From Elephas maximus indicus (taxonomy: Eukaryota; Chordata; Mammalia; Proboscidea; Elephantidae): 64,000 nucleotides of DNA. Below, one piece after another: positions 35,601 through 45,230 of this stretch. The notes under the pieces were generated by a model. The model made no database searches and was not told the origin of the DNA. It saw only the letters and a list, made by a program, of their open reading frames with translations. The translations under genes and the position numbers were made by a program. The DNA lies in NCBI RefSeq assembly GCF_024166365.1, contig NC_064825.1:102624480-102688479 (forward strand), written 5' to 3'. The stretch's first letter is position 1, and the number at the start of each line of letters is the position of its first letter.

Positions 35601-36765
35601 GGACTGGCCTTTGACCCACCTTGGTTAGCTGACCAAACCCCTGGGGCCAATCTTCTTCCTGATACGGGTCCTTGGGATATGTCTTCACCGGTGAACGATC
35701 TCCATGTCGGTACAGCTGAGGAAAGAAAAACCATTTGCTTACAGGTCTGAAAGTGCTCCTTGAAGAGGAGCACAGAGCCCCCTCTGCCCTATGTTGAGGC
35801 AGGAAGCTCACTCCCTCTGGTACCCACTGCAAAAGACCCCAAATCAGGTGTCAGCAGGTGTTCAAACCAGTTTTTTCCGGTTCAAACCCCTGCTGAGAAT
35901 TTGCCTTTCCACGCCCAGATATGTTGAATCAGAATCTACATTTTAACAAGATCCTCTGGTGATTTTTATGTATACAGAATTTGTTTAAATATATACGTAA
36001 GAATCACCCGGGGATCTTGTTAAAAATGTAGATTCTAATTCAGTATATCTAGCGTGGAAATGCAAATTCTCAGCAGGGGTTTGAACCCCTGCGAGTCCAT
36101 AACTTCTTCCAGGTCCCAGGGAATTTTAACTTGGCTAAGCAATGCCACGGAAACCCCGGTGGCGTAGCGGTTAAGTGCTACGGCTGCTAACCAAGAGGTT
36201 GGCAGTTTGAATCCGCCAAGCGCTCCTTGGAAACTCTATGGGGCAGTTCTACTCTGTCGGATAGGGTCGCTATGAGTCAGAATTGACTCGACGGCAGGGG
36301 GTCTTAAGCAATGCCACTGGGGACTTTGGGCAAAGCCAAAGGTAAAGGTGGGAAGGGAAAAAGAAAAGCGAAAGCAATGCATTCGGTGGAGAAAAGATCG
36401 CCAAAAGCTTCTTCAGGGCAGTCGCCTATCCGTTCAACCACATCGCTGTCCCTAGGCAGACTCACCCCGACCTATAACCCAGGGTGTCAATCAATCCTGA
36501 ATTCAGCCCCCCAACGCACCAGGCCAGTCGTCCCCTCCTAAACCAGTTCCTCCTCCGCAGAGACACCGAGCCCCAGCACCAGCCCATTCCCCACAGGCGC
36601 CTTTGCCCAGTCAGCTCCCACAAATCCCTTGGTGACCCCGTCTCTCATTACCAAGGTAACGAAACGCAGACTGCGGGCCTGGGCGGGTGGCATCACTATC
36701 AGGTTCACGCCAAGAAGGAGCTGGAGAAGAACCGCTCGGCTCCAACAGGACTGTCTGCCCGCCAT
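29698..36765 (-). CDS. ACP2: ACP2, lysosomal acid phosphatase (complete, 11 coding exons)
   Basis: Coding exons, in minus-strand order: 36765-36652, 35715-35620, 35314-35228, 34171-34019, 33910-33812, 33731-33642, 33184-33052, 32260-32178, 32063-31957, 31821-31646, 31831 excluded, and last 29831-29698. All junctions are GT-AG; the total is 423 codons plus stop, the human length. The protein is a histidine acid phosphatase that hydrolyses phosphomonoesters in the lysosome; it is made as a type I membrane precursor and later released. Visible: a signal peptide (about residues 1-30), the catalytic RHGDRSP motif with H42, the HD proton-donor motif at 286-287, several N-x-S/T glycosylation sequons, a single transmembrane segment (about 380-402) and a short cytoplasmic tail with GY, the tyrosine-based sorting signal known in this enzyme. 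It is convergent with DDB2 (stop codons about 1.1 kb apart) and divergent from NR1H3. I see no clear canonical polyadenylation signal on its strand between 28840 and 29698. Confidence 0.97.
29868..31335 (-). mobile_element. Long L2 copy filling ACP2 intron 10
   Basis: Nearly continuous antisense-to-window L2 (sense to ACP2). It runs from the 3' end (ATTCAACAGATACCTATGCG) through GGAAGGCATCACGGAAGAGG to ATGCTGCTGAGAAGTGAGAG and GGTCATTGGTCACCCTGAAA. About 1.4 kb, long for such an old family. Confidence 0.65.
35879..36087. mobile_element. Inverted pair of MER5A-like (hAT) sequences
   Basis: Left arm 35879-35972 and right arm 35994-36087 are reverse complements at about 90 per cent by eye, with a 21-base AT-rich centre. 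The right arm reads like MER5A (GAATCACCCGGGGATCTTG; AGATTCTAATTCAGTATATC). Located in ACP2 intron 1. Confidence 0.75.
36150..36303 (+). mobile_element. AfroSINE in ACP2 intron 1
   Basis: Short form, close to consensus, next to the inverted MER5A pair. Both sides show AGCAATGCCAC, an apparent target-site duplication (36139-36149 and 36307-36317). Confidence 0.9.
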
Positions 36766-37160
36766 CACCGCCGTTGAGTCTATTGCTGCAAAGAGGCTGG
36801 AACCCACTGGGTGGCACCTGCAGCAGCCGCCCGGACCCAGCCTTAGGGACACATACCGGAAGTGTGCTCGCTACCATCTTGCTAAAGGAGCGGGAAATGA
36901 TGGCGGGAGAAGGAGGAATCCGGGAGGAAACGCGTGTGCGAGGTTCGCGATCCGGCTGTGGCAGAGGCGCGTGGGAAGGTAGCGCGACCTGATACAGCAG
37001 AAAGGGCTTGAAGACTTGAAGACCTCATCTTGGTAAAGAAGGTTATGAGTTCGGGTATGCCTCCGCAAAGAGACCCCCATACCAAGGTGGCGTTTGCAGT
37101 GGCAGGGACGGTGGCCCGGAGAGCGAGCGCGCTCCGGCCCGGGTGCTGCCGGACCGGTTG
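36766..37160. promoter_or_regulatory. ACP2 promoter; probably shared with an upstream NR1H3 start
   Basis: A CpG-rich, TATA-less block just upstream of the ACP2 ATG. It holds an ETS site at 36855-36864, a YY1-like CAAGATGG on the minus strand near 36872-36879, an E2F-like GCGGGAAA near 36890, and a GTAGCG donor-like site at 36979. In human some NR1H3 transcripts begin next to ACP2, so a bidirectional promoter is likely. Not shown by this sequence alone. Confidence 0.6.
36855..36864 (+). promoter_or_regulatory. ETS/GABPA site between ACP2 and NR1H3
   Basis: ACCGGAAGTG is a perfect ETS-family core 90 bases upstream of the ACP2 ATG, typical of TATA-less bidirectional promoters. Confidence 0.6.
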
Positions 37161-37177
37161 TCCAGAGCCAAAATCAA

Positions 37178-37566
37178 ACAAAACCAAAACCGTTGCCTTC
37201 TAGTCGATGCCGACTCGTGGTGACCCTATAAAACAAACAAACAAAACCCGTTGCCGTCACTCGATTCTGACTCATAGCGACCCTATAGGACAGATCCTAT
37301 TCTGCCCCATAGAGTTTCCAAGGCGCCCCATGGTGGATTCAAACTGCCGACCTTTTGGTTAACAGCCTTAGCACTTAACCACTACGCCACCAGGGTTTCT
37401 GGTGACCTTATAGGACAGAGTAAAACTGCCCCTTAGGGTGTCCAAGGCTGTAAATCTTTAATGAAGCAGAGTGCCAAATTTTTTTCCCCGCGTGTGGCTG
37501 GTGGGTTTCAACCGCCGACCTTTTGGTTAGCAGCGGAGCACTTAACCACTGCACCACCAGGACTCC
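37178..37566 (-). mobile_element. AfroSINE split by a younger AfroSINE
   Basis: Outer copy 37178-37230 plus 37413-37566. The inner copy 37231-37399, same orientation, is flanked by TGGTGACCCTATA / TGGTGACCTTATA (37218-37230 and 37400-37412), one mismatch in 13. Confidence 0.85.
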
Positions 37567-38985
37567 TCTCCAGAGCCGGAGCAGGGTGCCAAATGGGGGT
37601 GAGAGGTGGTATAGGGTGCCCTTCTCCATGTCCCTGCCTTTGGGTGGAGTGTGAGCCTTGAGCTGGGTTCTGTTTTCCCGGAAAGGTCTTGTTCAGGGTG
37701 CAGGGCACAGCGTGTAAACAGTCCTCTGAACTCCCTCTAACCTTGATATTGGTCCCAGTCTAGACTACTGCTCCTGCCCAGAGCAAAGCTGCTGAAGCCC
37801 TCGCGTTTACCTTTCCAGCCCTTTTTCTGCCCTCCCACCTGCCCACTTCCAAGTTTTAATTAGAATCAAGATGTCCAGTGGCTCTTCCCAGAGGAGTTGA
37901 GTTGCACAGGGTGTTCAGAACTTCCAAAGCAAAAGCAGTGAATTCCCAGGGAAAGAATTTCAGACCAGTAGAGGAGACATTTAGGGGTCAGAGACAAGCA
38001 CATAGCATAAAGTGGGAGTACGTGGGGTTTGGCAGAATCAGAGCCTTTCCTGACATTGGCCCTTAGAATTCAGGCATAGCCAATTTGGCCTCAGGGCTTT
38101 GTGACTCTGAGCTTGAAGTGATACATGCTCCAGGAAAGTTAGATCTTAGCCCCTTGGGATGCCTTGATTCAGAAGCAGATCACCTTAGATCATCGGAGGA
38201 AACAAAACCTGATGGGAACTATCTGGGAAAGGCCGGGTATTTAATCTTGCCCTAGGTCTCCAGGGTCAATTATTTGATGTACCTCAGGATCCAAAATTTG
38301 CTTCCAGGGTTGTCGTGGAAGAGGCTGGGAGGAATAGACTATGAGAACAAGCCATAAGTCCCTTTGTGAATCAGATGAAAATTTAGTCCCCTCTCCTCCA
38401 GAAAAATGGCCCACAAACAAATGGAATTTTGCATATAATTCCAAGAGTTTCCGGAAGGCTGCCCATAAATCAGCATCTCTGGATCCCTGATCTAACCTAG
38501 TCCCCTTAGTTTAGAGAGAAGGAAACAAGTGCAGAGAGAGCAACTTGCCTAAGGTCACACAGTTCAGGAGGATGGATTAAAACTCAAGTTTTCTGATATC
38601 CTTTCAAATAGTTTTTATGATGGGCTCTTTCCCGCAGGCTACTCAAACTGCATTGTGAAACTCTATATTTTAGTGACCCCAAAGTGCCTTCAATAAAGAG
38701 GTTTCTAACAAAGGAAACCTATTATTAGTGAGGTTTGTGTGTGTGTGTGTTTCAATGTGCCTCTTACACTGTCCTTGTAAACTAGCAGACCATTTTGCCT
38801 TCAGAATGTAAATCTTTGGCTCACTAAATTTTAGGAAATAGACCAAAAATCCCTCAAATTCATCTTTTGCTTTTCTTTCTACTTAAGTATGTTTATATCC
38901 TTTGTGCCTGCAAATATCTCATGTAGGAGAGAATGATGTAGCAGATACTATTTCGGTTATTATTTAAAAAAAGAAAAAAAAAACC
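37567..38985. other. ACP2-NR1H3 interval, no gene seen
   Basis: A MIR remnant is at about 38495-38585 (CAACTTGCCTAAGGTCACAC) and a short (TG)n at 38738-38751. Otherwise nothing recognisable; it may be intron of an upstream NR1H3 transcript. Confidence 0.45.
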
Positions 38986-39132
38986 CGTTGCTGTTGAGTT
39001 TATTCCAACTCATAGTGGCTCTATAAGACAGAGTAGAGCTACCCTATACGGTGTCCAAGGAGTGGCTGATGGATTTGAACTGCTGACCTTTTGGTTAGCA
39101 GCTGAGCTTTTAACCACTGCACCACCAGGCTC
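38986..39132 (-). mobile_element. AfroSINE
   Basis: Reverse short form, preceded by an A-rich run that marks the element's 3' end on this strand. Confidence 0.85.
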
Positions 39133-39387
39133 AATTATTATAGTGACAGACAATTCCGGAGAGAGTGAGGATTACACCGTAAGTACTTTAAATGTAGGGC
39201 CAGGGGCTAGCCTTGGACTCTTGACCCCCAGCTTCTGCATATTTTCTACCAGATGATCCTGGTAGATGCAAAACAAAACAAAACAAACCAAGTAGATGAG
39301 TAGAGTGATAGATTCATGGGCTCTCCCCAGGCCACACAAATCAATCACTGAAGGTGAGGCCAGGTTTGGGAACCACTGCTCCACCCT

Positions 39388-39517
39388 GGGAAGACCTGGT
39401 GGCGTAGTGGTTAAGAGTTTGGCTGCTAACCAAAAGGTTGGTAATTTAGATCTACCAGGTGCTCCTAGGAACCCTATGGGGCAGTTCTACAGCAATGGGT
39501 TTGGCTTGTTTTTTTGG
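39388..39517 (+). mobile_element. AfroSINE with internal deletion
   Basis: Head intact (CCTGGTGGCGTAGTGG); the tail segment between GGGGCAGTTCTAC and AGCAATGGGTTTGG is missing. Confidence 0.85.
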
Positions 39518-39741
39518 CTGTACCCTGTGTTGGCAAAAGTGAGCCTAAGTCCAGGTGAGGTACCATTTTTCCCATCTGGGGAGGCAGTTGTTCGCTTTTA
39601 TTATTTATTTATTTATTTAAATGACCTTTGAGTCAGCTCCATGTGTATTCAAAGTTGATCTTTGCCCCTTGCTAGTAACTATCTCCTAGGGTTATTTTGA
39701 GGATAAATGGAATAATACGTGTCAAAATAAGTGCATGTCAA

Positions 39742-39921
39742 ACCAAACCCACTGCTGTCAAGTCGATTGCGACTCATAGCGACCCTATAGGACAGAGTAC
39801 AACTGCCCCATAGGGTTTCCAAGGGGCACCTGGTGGATTCAAACTGCCCACCTTTTGGCTAGCAGCCGACCTTTTGGTTAGTAGCCGTAGCACTTAACCA
39901 CTGTGCCACCAGGGTTTCCTA
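39742..39921 (-). mobile_element. AfroSINE
   Basis: Near-consensus reverse copy with a short duplicated segment (CACCTTTTGGCTAGCAGCCG then GACCTTTTGGTTAGTAGCCG). Confidence 0.9.
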
Positions 39922-40680
39922 AGTGTATGTAGTAGGATGTAAATAAATGTTACTTTTCCTTTATGCTTTCCGTGTCACCTCTGAACTCATAGGCCTGCGT
40001 ACCAGAAATTCCTGGGCTCTTCTCTTGTGATTGGGGGCTTGGCCAGAAGTCATTCGAGTACGTACCCAGGGGCTTGCAAGATGGCCCCCACACTTTGCAC
40101 CTTTCCAGAATGGTGAAGGAGGGAACAAGCAGCAGTTGCCCAAGTCCCTGCAAACCTTACCTAGTGGCCTGCTTCGTGGGAATTTGAGTGCTTTCAAGGG
40201 GTTTATCCTGTAGTGCACGTGTGATTGTAGGCTGGTGAACACTTCTGTTTTTGCTGCAAGGAGAAGCCCTGAAGTCCTGGGATCAGAAATGTGACTTGGG
40301 AGACATCCTGGGGATGTTGCTTCCTCTGGGAGCCAAGGAAACAGGAAAAGCCCCGTGGGACTGGCAGGCCTTGGACCTAATACCTCCTGTGGGCTAGTGG
40401 GACTATGCCACAGAGGTAGGGCTGGCAAGGCGGGACATGTGATTTCCACTGCCGATCACATGACCACTTGCCCTAGCCTGGGGGAGAAGTTCCTGTGGTT
40501 GGTCTCCAGATGCTCCATGGAGACATCTGCAACAAGTTTTGGTATTATCCCATCTTCCTCTTCCTGGGTAACTTCTGAACCCCTTGGAACCTGAGGGGGC
40601 AGCTCTAGCAGTGAAGTACTAGTAATGCTTTCTCTTCTACATGAGGTGAGGCTGACTCCCTGCCTTGGAGAGATGGTGCC

Positions 40681-41174
40681 TGTCATGAATTGAATTGTGT
40701 CCCCCCAAAAATGTGTCAGCTTGGTTAGGCCATGACTCCCAGTATTGTGTGGTTGTCCTCCAATTTGTGATTGTAATTTTATGTTAAGAGGATTAGGGTG
40801 GGATCCTAACACCACTCTTACTCAGGTCACCTCCCTGATCATTGTAAAGGGAGTTTCCCTGGGGTGTGGCCTCTGCCACCTTTTATATCTGAAGAGATGA
40901 AAGGGAAGCAACTAGAGAGTTGGAGATCTCATACCAACAAGAAAGCAGTGCCAGAAGCAGAGCAGGCCCTTTGGACCTGGGGTTCCTGCACCTGAGAAGC
41001 TCCTTGACCACAGGAAGATTGATGACAAGGCCAACAGAGAGAGAAAGCCTTCCCCTGGAGCTGACACCCTGAATTTGAACTTTTAACCTATTTACTGTGA
41101 GAAAATAAACTTCTCTTTGTTAAAGCCATCCACTTGTGGTATTTCTGTTATAGCTGCGCTAGATGACTAAGACA
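40681..41174 (+). mobile_element. Solo LTR, MaLR-like, afrotherian type
   Basis: TG...CA ends and an AAATAAACTTCTCTTTG polyadenylation-like part. Exact 5-bp target-site duplication GTGCC at 40676-40680 and 41175-41179. Homologous to the paired LTRs at 60062 and 61902. Solo fossil. Confidence 0.75.
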
Positions 41175-41179
41175 GTGCC

Positions 41180-43043
41180 TGCTTGTCCAGCAGTTGCTCT
41201 GACCTGAGCCTGAGGGCTCCAGATGCAGCTTGTGTCTGGTTCTGAGTCCTACACCTTGTTAATCTACTAGAAGACACCAGTGGGGAGACTGGGTGTCAGG
41301 AGAAGGGGTTGACGATCAAGAGTAGATAAGGGAGGCTTTTCCCAACTCCCAGTAGATAGGTTACCAAGCCCCGGGCCGATGTTACTTTCTGAGTTCCTGG
41401 AAACCAGGTATTTCAGGGACATCTCTTGATTATGCTGGAGCTTCTTAGGCAAGAGTGGGGAGATGGAGGAGGGAGCGGACCCATGATGTGAGTACTGAGA
41501 ACAGTTACAGTTTCCTAGAGGCTGGAGCCCCTGGTTTCTACTTTCCAGGACAGCTGGGGCCTTGTGAAAATTGGGGAAGGAGCGTGCAAGAGGAATGGAG
41601 AGCCATGTGCTCATGACTCAGAGATGCCCAAGCCAGGCTAGGGGCCTTGTGCGGGAAGGATCTTGTGACGAGATAGAACAAGAGCAAAAGCTAGAGGCAG
41701 AACTTTTAGACAAGGGGTGTCAGAGGGGCTTTTCTGAAATATGAAAATGAATACATGGGCAGATTTTGCAACATCCCCCAGCCTGCTGTCTTCAAGGCTC
41801 TGCTCCCTAAGTCGTTCCCCCTGCTCTGCCCTGTGCTTCCTCCCATCTTTCTTCAAGCTTCTTTTCTATTTCTGCTTTCCTTGTCCTTCTCGAATCCTGT
41901 TCCTTCTCTTCCACACCCATGCACCCCGTTTTGCTCTTTCCCTGCTCCCTCTCTTCTCCTCTTCCCTGGTGCCCTGTTCATCTCTGTTTTGTCCCCGCCC
42001 CCCCCCCAACAACTGGCTGCCTGCCCTGGCCCCTTGTCCTTTTATACTTTAATGTGGGGCCCGTGGGAACTACAGTTCACAGCAAAACAGGAAGAGCCTA
42101 GAAGCAGGAAACTGGGAGTGGGCAGGGGTGAATGACCAGCAGTAACCTTAGCTCCTTGCTTCCCACATCTGTACTGAGACATCTGCAGGGCCCTCAACCT
42201 CTCCCCCTGCAGCCCACAGCCCCGGCTTCTCCATCTCAGGACTTCGCTGTTCCATCAGACCGGAGAGGCAACAACACCAAGAGGGTCCTGGATGCTGATA
42301 GAGGAGACAGGTGGAGGACAGGGACTGGAGGGAGGACACCTGGATTCTGAGCCCAGCTTGGCTACTAGCTGTGTGTAGTCTTGGGAACGGCTCTCACATG
42401 AGCTTCGTTGTTTTATGTAAGATGGGGCTCCTGTTATTTTCCCTCCTTCCCTCCCTCCCTCCTGGGGCTGCTATGAGGCCCAAAAGAGGTGGTGAGGGAT
42501 TCGCACGTGGAAACCACTTGGAAGGTTAACAAGGTACAGATTCAGGGTGGTGAGAAGTCCTATAGCTGAAAGGATTGAGAGGGTAATGATAACTGCTATC
42601 ATTTTTTGAACACTATGTGCTATGATACATTGTTTAATCTTCACAACAACCTTATGTGGCACAAACCACTATTATTATCCCTATTTTATAGATAGGGAAA
42701 CAAGTTCAGAAACATGAAGTAACTTGCTCAATCGAGATCACCCAGCTAAGAGGAAGGGTCGGGATTTGAACCTAGAATCTGATTCCAGAGACCAATCACT
42801 GAACCAATATGTTGAGATGAAACTGACCAGCGCTAACAAGTGGGGGATAGAGGAAGATCGTATTGTTTTACTTGTTATTCATTCAGCCAACAAGAACAGA
42901 ACATCTGCTCTGTTGCCTACTCTATGCCAGGCCCTGTTCCTGTGGCTTTAGGGGAGATAAAAATAAATAAAACATGGTGTCTACCGTCAGGGATCTCATG
43001 TCCCAGGCAGCAGGGCAGGAAGACTAGGCTATAGTCGTTCCAG
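41180..43043. other. NR1H3 upstream; MIR and L2 scraps
   Basis: A MIR lies at about 42590-42760 (GATAGGGAAACAAGTTCAG) and an L2-like piece at about 42877-42985. C/T-rich runs around 41800-42010 give long but meaningless open frames. Confidence 0.45.
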
Positions 43044-43300
43044 AGGGCAATGGTGGCTCAGTGGTAGAATTCTCACCTTCCATGTGAGCACCTGGGTTTA
43101 ATTCCCAGCAATGCACCTTATGAGCAGCACCACCCATGTGTCTCTGGAGGCTTGCGTGTTGCTGTGATGCTGAATGTGTTTCAATGGAGCTTACAGACTA
43201 AGACTAGGAAGAAAGGCCTGGTAATCCACTTCTGAAAATCAGCCGATGAAAACCTTATGGATTACAATAGTTTGATTCTGATGTGCATGGACTGTCCATG
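43044..43300 (+). mobile_element. tRNA-Gly-headed SINE with RTE-like body
   Basis: A box TGGCTCAGTGG at 43054-43064 and B box GGTTTAATTCC at 43095-43105, as in tRNA-Gly. The body (TACAGACTAAGACTAGGAAG, CCACTTCTGAAAATCAGCCG) resembles the RTE 5' region at 2860-2960. Confidence 0.7.
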
Positions 43301-43649
43301 GGTGGGGCCAAATGGCATGTTGAGACAACATATTCTTCTCAGCCTATGCTGGATGGACCATACCCTAGATAAGGGAAACTGTGTACCTTCTCTGGTCCAA
43401 CCTGGGCTGGTACCTGGGTCCACCACCCCACCCTCATCCCAGGCCTGCCACTGCTCACAGCAGACTTCCTACCAATCACTCTCTCTGCCGCCTCCACTCT
43501 CTGTGGATACCCGCAGGGCACCCACAATTAGAAGCTTCCTGGAAGGCCCAGCACCTGCCTCTCTCCACCCCTAAAGTTCTCCCAGCTTGGTTGAGGCCTG
43601 GGGTTAATGGGGAGTGCTCCCTGGCCCCTTCCCAGAGGCAAGGGGGGAG

Positions 43650-44250
43650 GAGGGAGGCTGGGAAAGCAGGCTGGCGCTCCGGTGTCGCAATTCCGGGGCC
43701 GTGCCGGGGACCTTTGGTCTGAGAGGTGTCTGTGGAGGGGCGGGGATGCTGTCTCCAGGCTGCCTGGATCCGGGTGGGGGTACCTAGGAGGCAGTCCTGT
43801 GAGAGCAGCTAAGAGCCTCCAGGGTGAGGGAAAGGGCAGCAAGGGGTGAGACGTGGAGCCGGGCGGTCTGCGGGGAAGCGCGAGCGAGCGCAGGGGGCAG
43901 GGGCCAGGGGTGGTGCCGGGCGAGGGGGCGGCGGGCCGGGGAGGAGTCAGCGTGCTGGGGAAGCGGCCCCGTGGGCGGGAGCGGCGCAGCCAGAGCCTAG
44001 GTCGGCCCGGGGGCCGGTAGCAGGAAGGAGAGGTGTCCCGACCGCTTGGCAGTACCTCCCCTCGGCCTTTCCCCACATCCACTTCCCTGGGGCTGCCGGC
44101 CCCTCTGGCTCGGCTTCAGCTAAAGCGACCGCCGGTCTCGAGACGAGGGACTGCACCGTCCTCCTCTCCCAGCAAGGGGGCTCCAGAGACTGCCCAGCCA
44201 GGAAGTCTGGCTGCCTGGGCATTCGGTGGGTCCGCTCCGCTCCTCCGCAG
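43650..44250 (+). promoter_or_regulatory. CpG-rich block, candidate main NR1H3 promoter / noncoding exon
   Basis: Dense CpG and GC-box-like runs (for example GGGGGCGGCGGG near 43924) about 1-1.6 kb before the NR1H3 start codon. This fits a promoter with a noncoding first exon spliced to the acceptor at 45192-45193. No exon boundary can be fixed from sequence alone. Confidence 0.5.
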
Positions 44251-44443
44251 GGCCTGGGGCTCTGTGTGTGTCTGGGGGATGGGGGTGTCCTGTGGGTCTT
44301 AGAAGGGGCCCTTTGGAGAGGTGAGGAATGATGGTGATTAAAGCTGGGGCAGGGACAGGCCAGAACAGGATTCTATTCAGGCCCCAGAGTAACTCACGAG
44401 GAGTTCCTATGTGGGAAATAGGGAGACTCTTGGAGGCAAAGAG

Positions 44444-44622
44444 GAGCCCTGCTGGCCCAGTCGTTAAAGCGCTCAGCTGCTAACTGAAAGGTCGGTGGTT
44501 TGAAGCCACCGGCTGCTGTGGGAGAAAGATGTGGCAGTCAGCTTCTGTAAAAACAGCCTTGGAAACCCTCTATGGTTGCTATGAGTAGGAATCTATTGGA
44601 CAGCATTTAAAAAAAAAAATTT
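44444..44622 (+). mobile_element. AfroSINE (long form)
   Basis: GGAGCCCTGCTGGCCCAGTCG head; ends in an A/T-rich run. Confidence 0.85.
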
Positions 44623-44924
44623 TTTTTTTTTTCTTGGAGGCAAGAGGATTGTGCTGGGACCTTGGGAAGTGGTGAGGTTCTCTAGAAGGCAGGTAGGTAC
44701 TTCACTGGGGGTAGTGAGCCTCCACCCTATCTCCTGGTCCTGCCCAACTGTGGCTGCCCCAGTCTGCCCCCCATGCTTGAGTGAGGGGGAAGGGGCTCTG
44801 CAACTCAGCGACATGCCCTTCTGAGACAGAAAGGCAGATGCGCCCACTGGCTTCCTGATGAGCTAGAGGGGGTTCTGGGGGAGAAAGGGGGTCATGGTGG
44901 CCGAGAGTCCAGGCTTCGAGGCTG

Positions 44925-45085
44925 GGGCTGGAGCCTTGGTTCTACCACTGCCTGACTGTGTAACCACAGGCTATTAATCTCTTTGAACCTCAGTTTCCTC
45001 ATCTGTAAAATAAACTTAAGAATAGTCCTGACTATTGTGGGGTCAGGGATATTGTGAGGCACAAGGCTAATAAATGGCAAGTAAA
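44925..45085 (+). mobile_element. MIR SINE near the NR1H3 start
   Basis: AACCTCAGTTTCCTCATCTG is the classic MIR core string. It lies about 110 bases before the NR1H3 5'UTR exon. Confidence 0.7.
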
Positions 45086-45193
45086 TGCTAGCTGATATTG
45101 TTAATACTGATGAAAGACTGGGTAGGAGGAGAAGCGGGCTGAGGCTAGAATGGAGCCCAGCTCTGGAAGATGTAACCTGGGTCATTCCTGCAG

Positions 45194-45230
45194 GACAGCC
45201 CTTTGGTAATGCCCAGGGCTCCAGGAAGAG
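45194..45230 (+). other. NR1H3: NR1H3 5'UTR part of first coding exon
   Basis: A good acceptor (CCTGCAG) precedes this 37-base stretch, which runs into the ATG with context GGAAGAGATGT. Acceptor strength and phase-free position support a spliced 5'UTR; the upstream partner exon is unknown. Confidence 0.55.

Noticed and set aside
43044-43115. Possible tRNA-Gly gene
   Set aside because: A and B boxes match, but the acceptor arm does not close and the sequence continues as a SINE that is repeated at 58571.
43528-44082. 184-codon minus-strand frame
   Set aside because: Proline/arginine-rich translation of a CpG island; frames are open on both strands there by composition.
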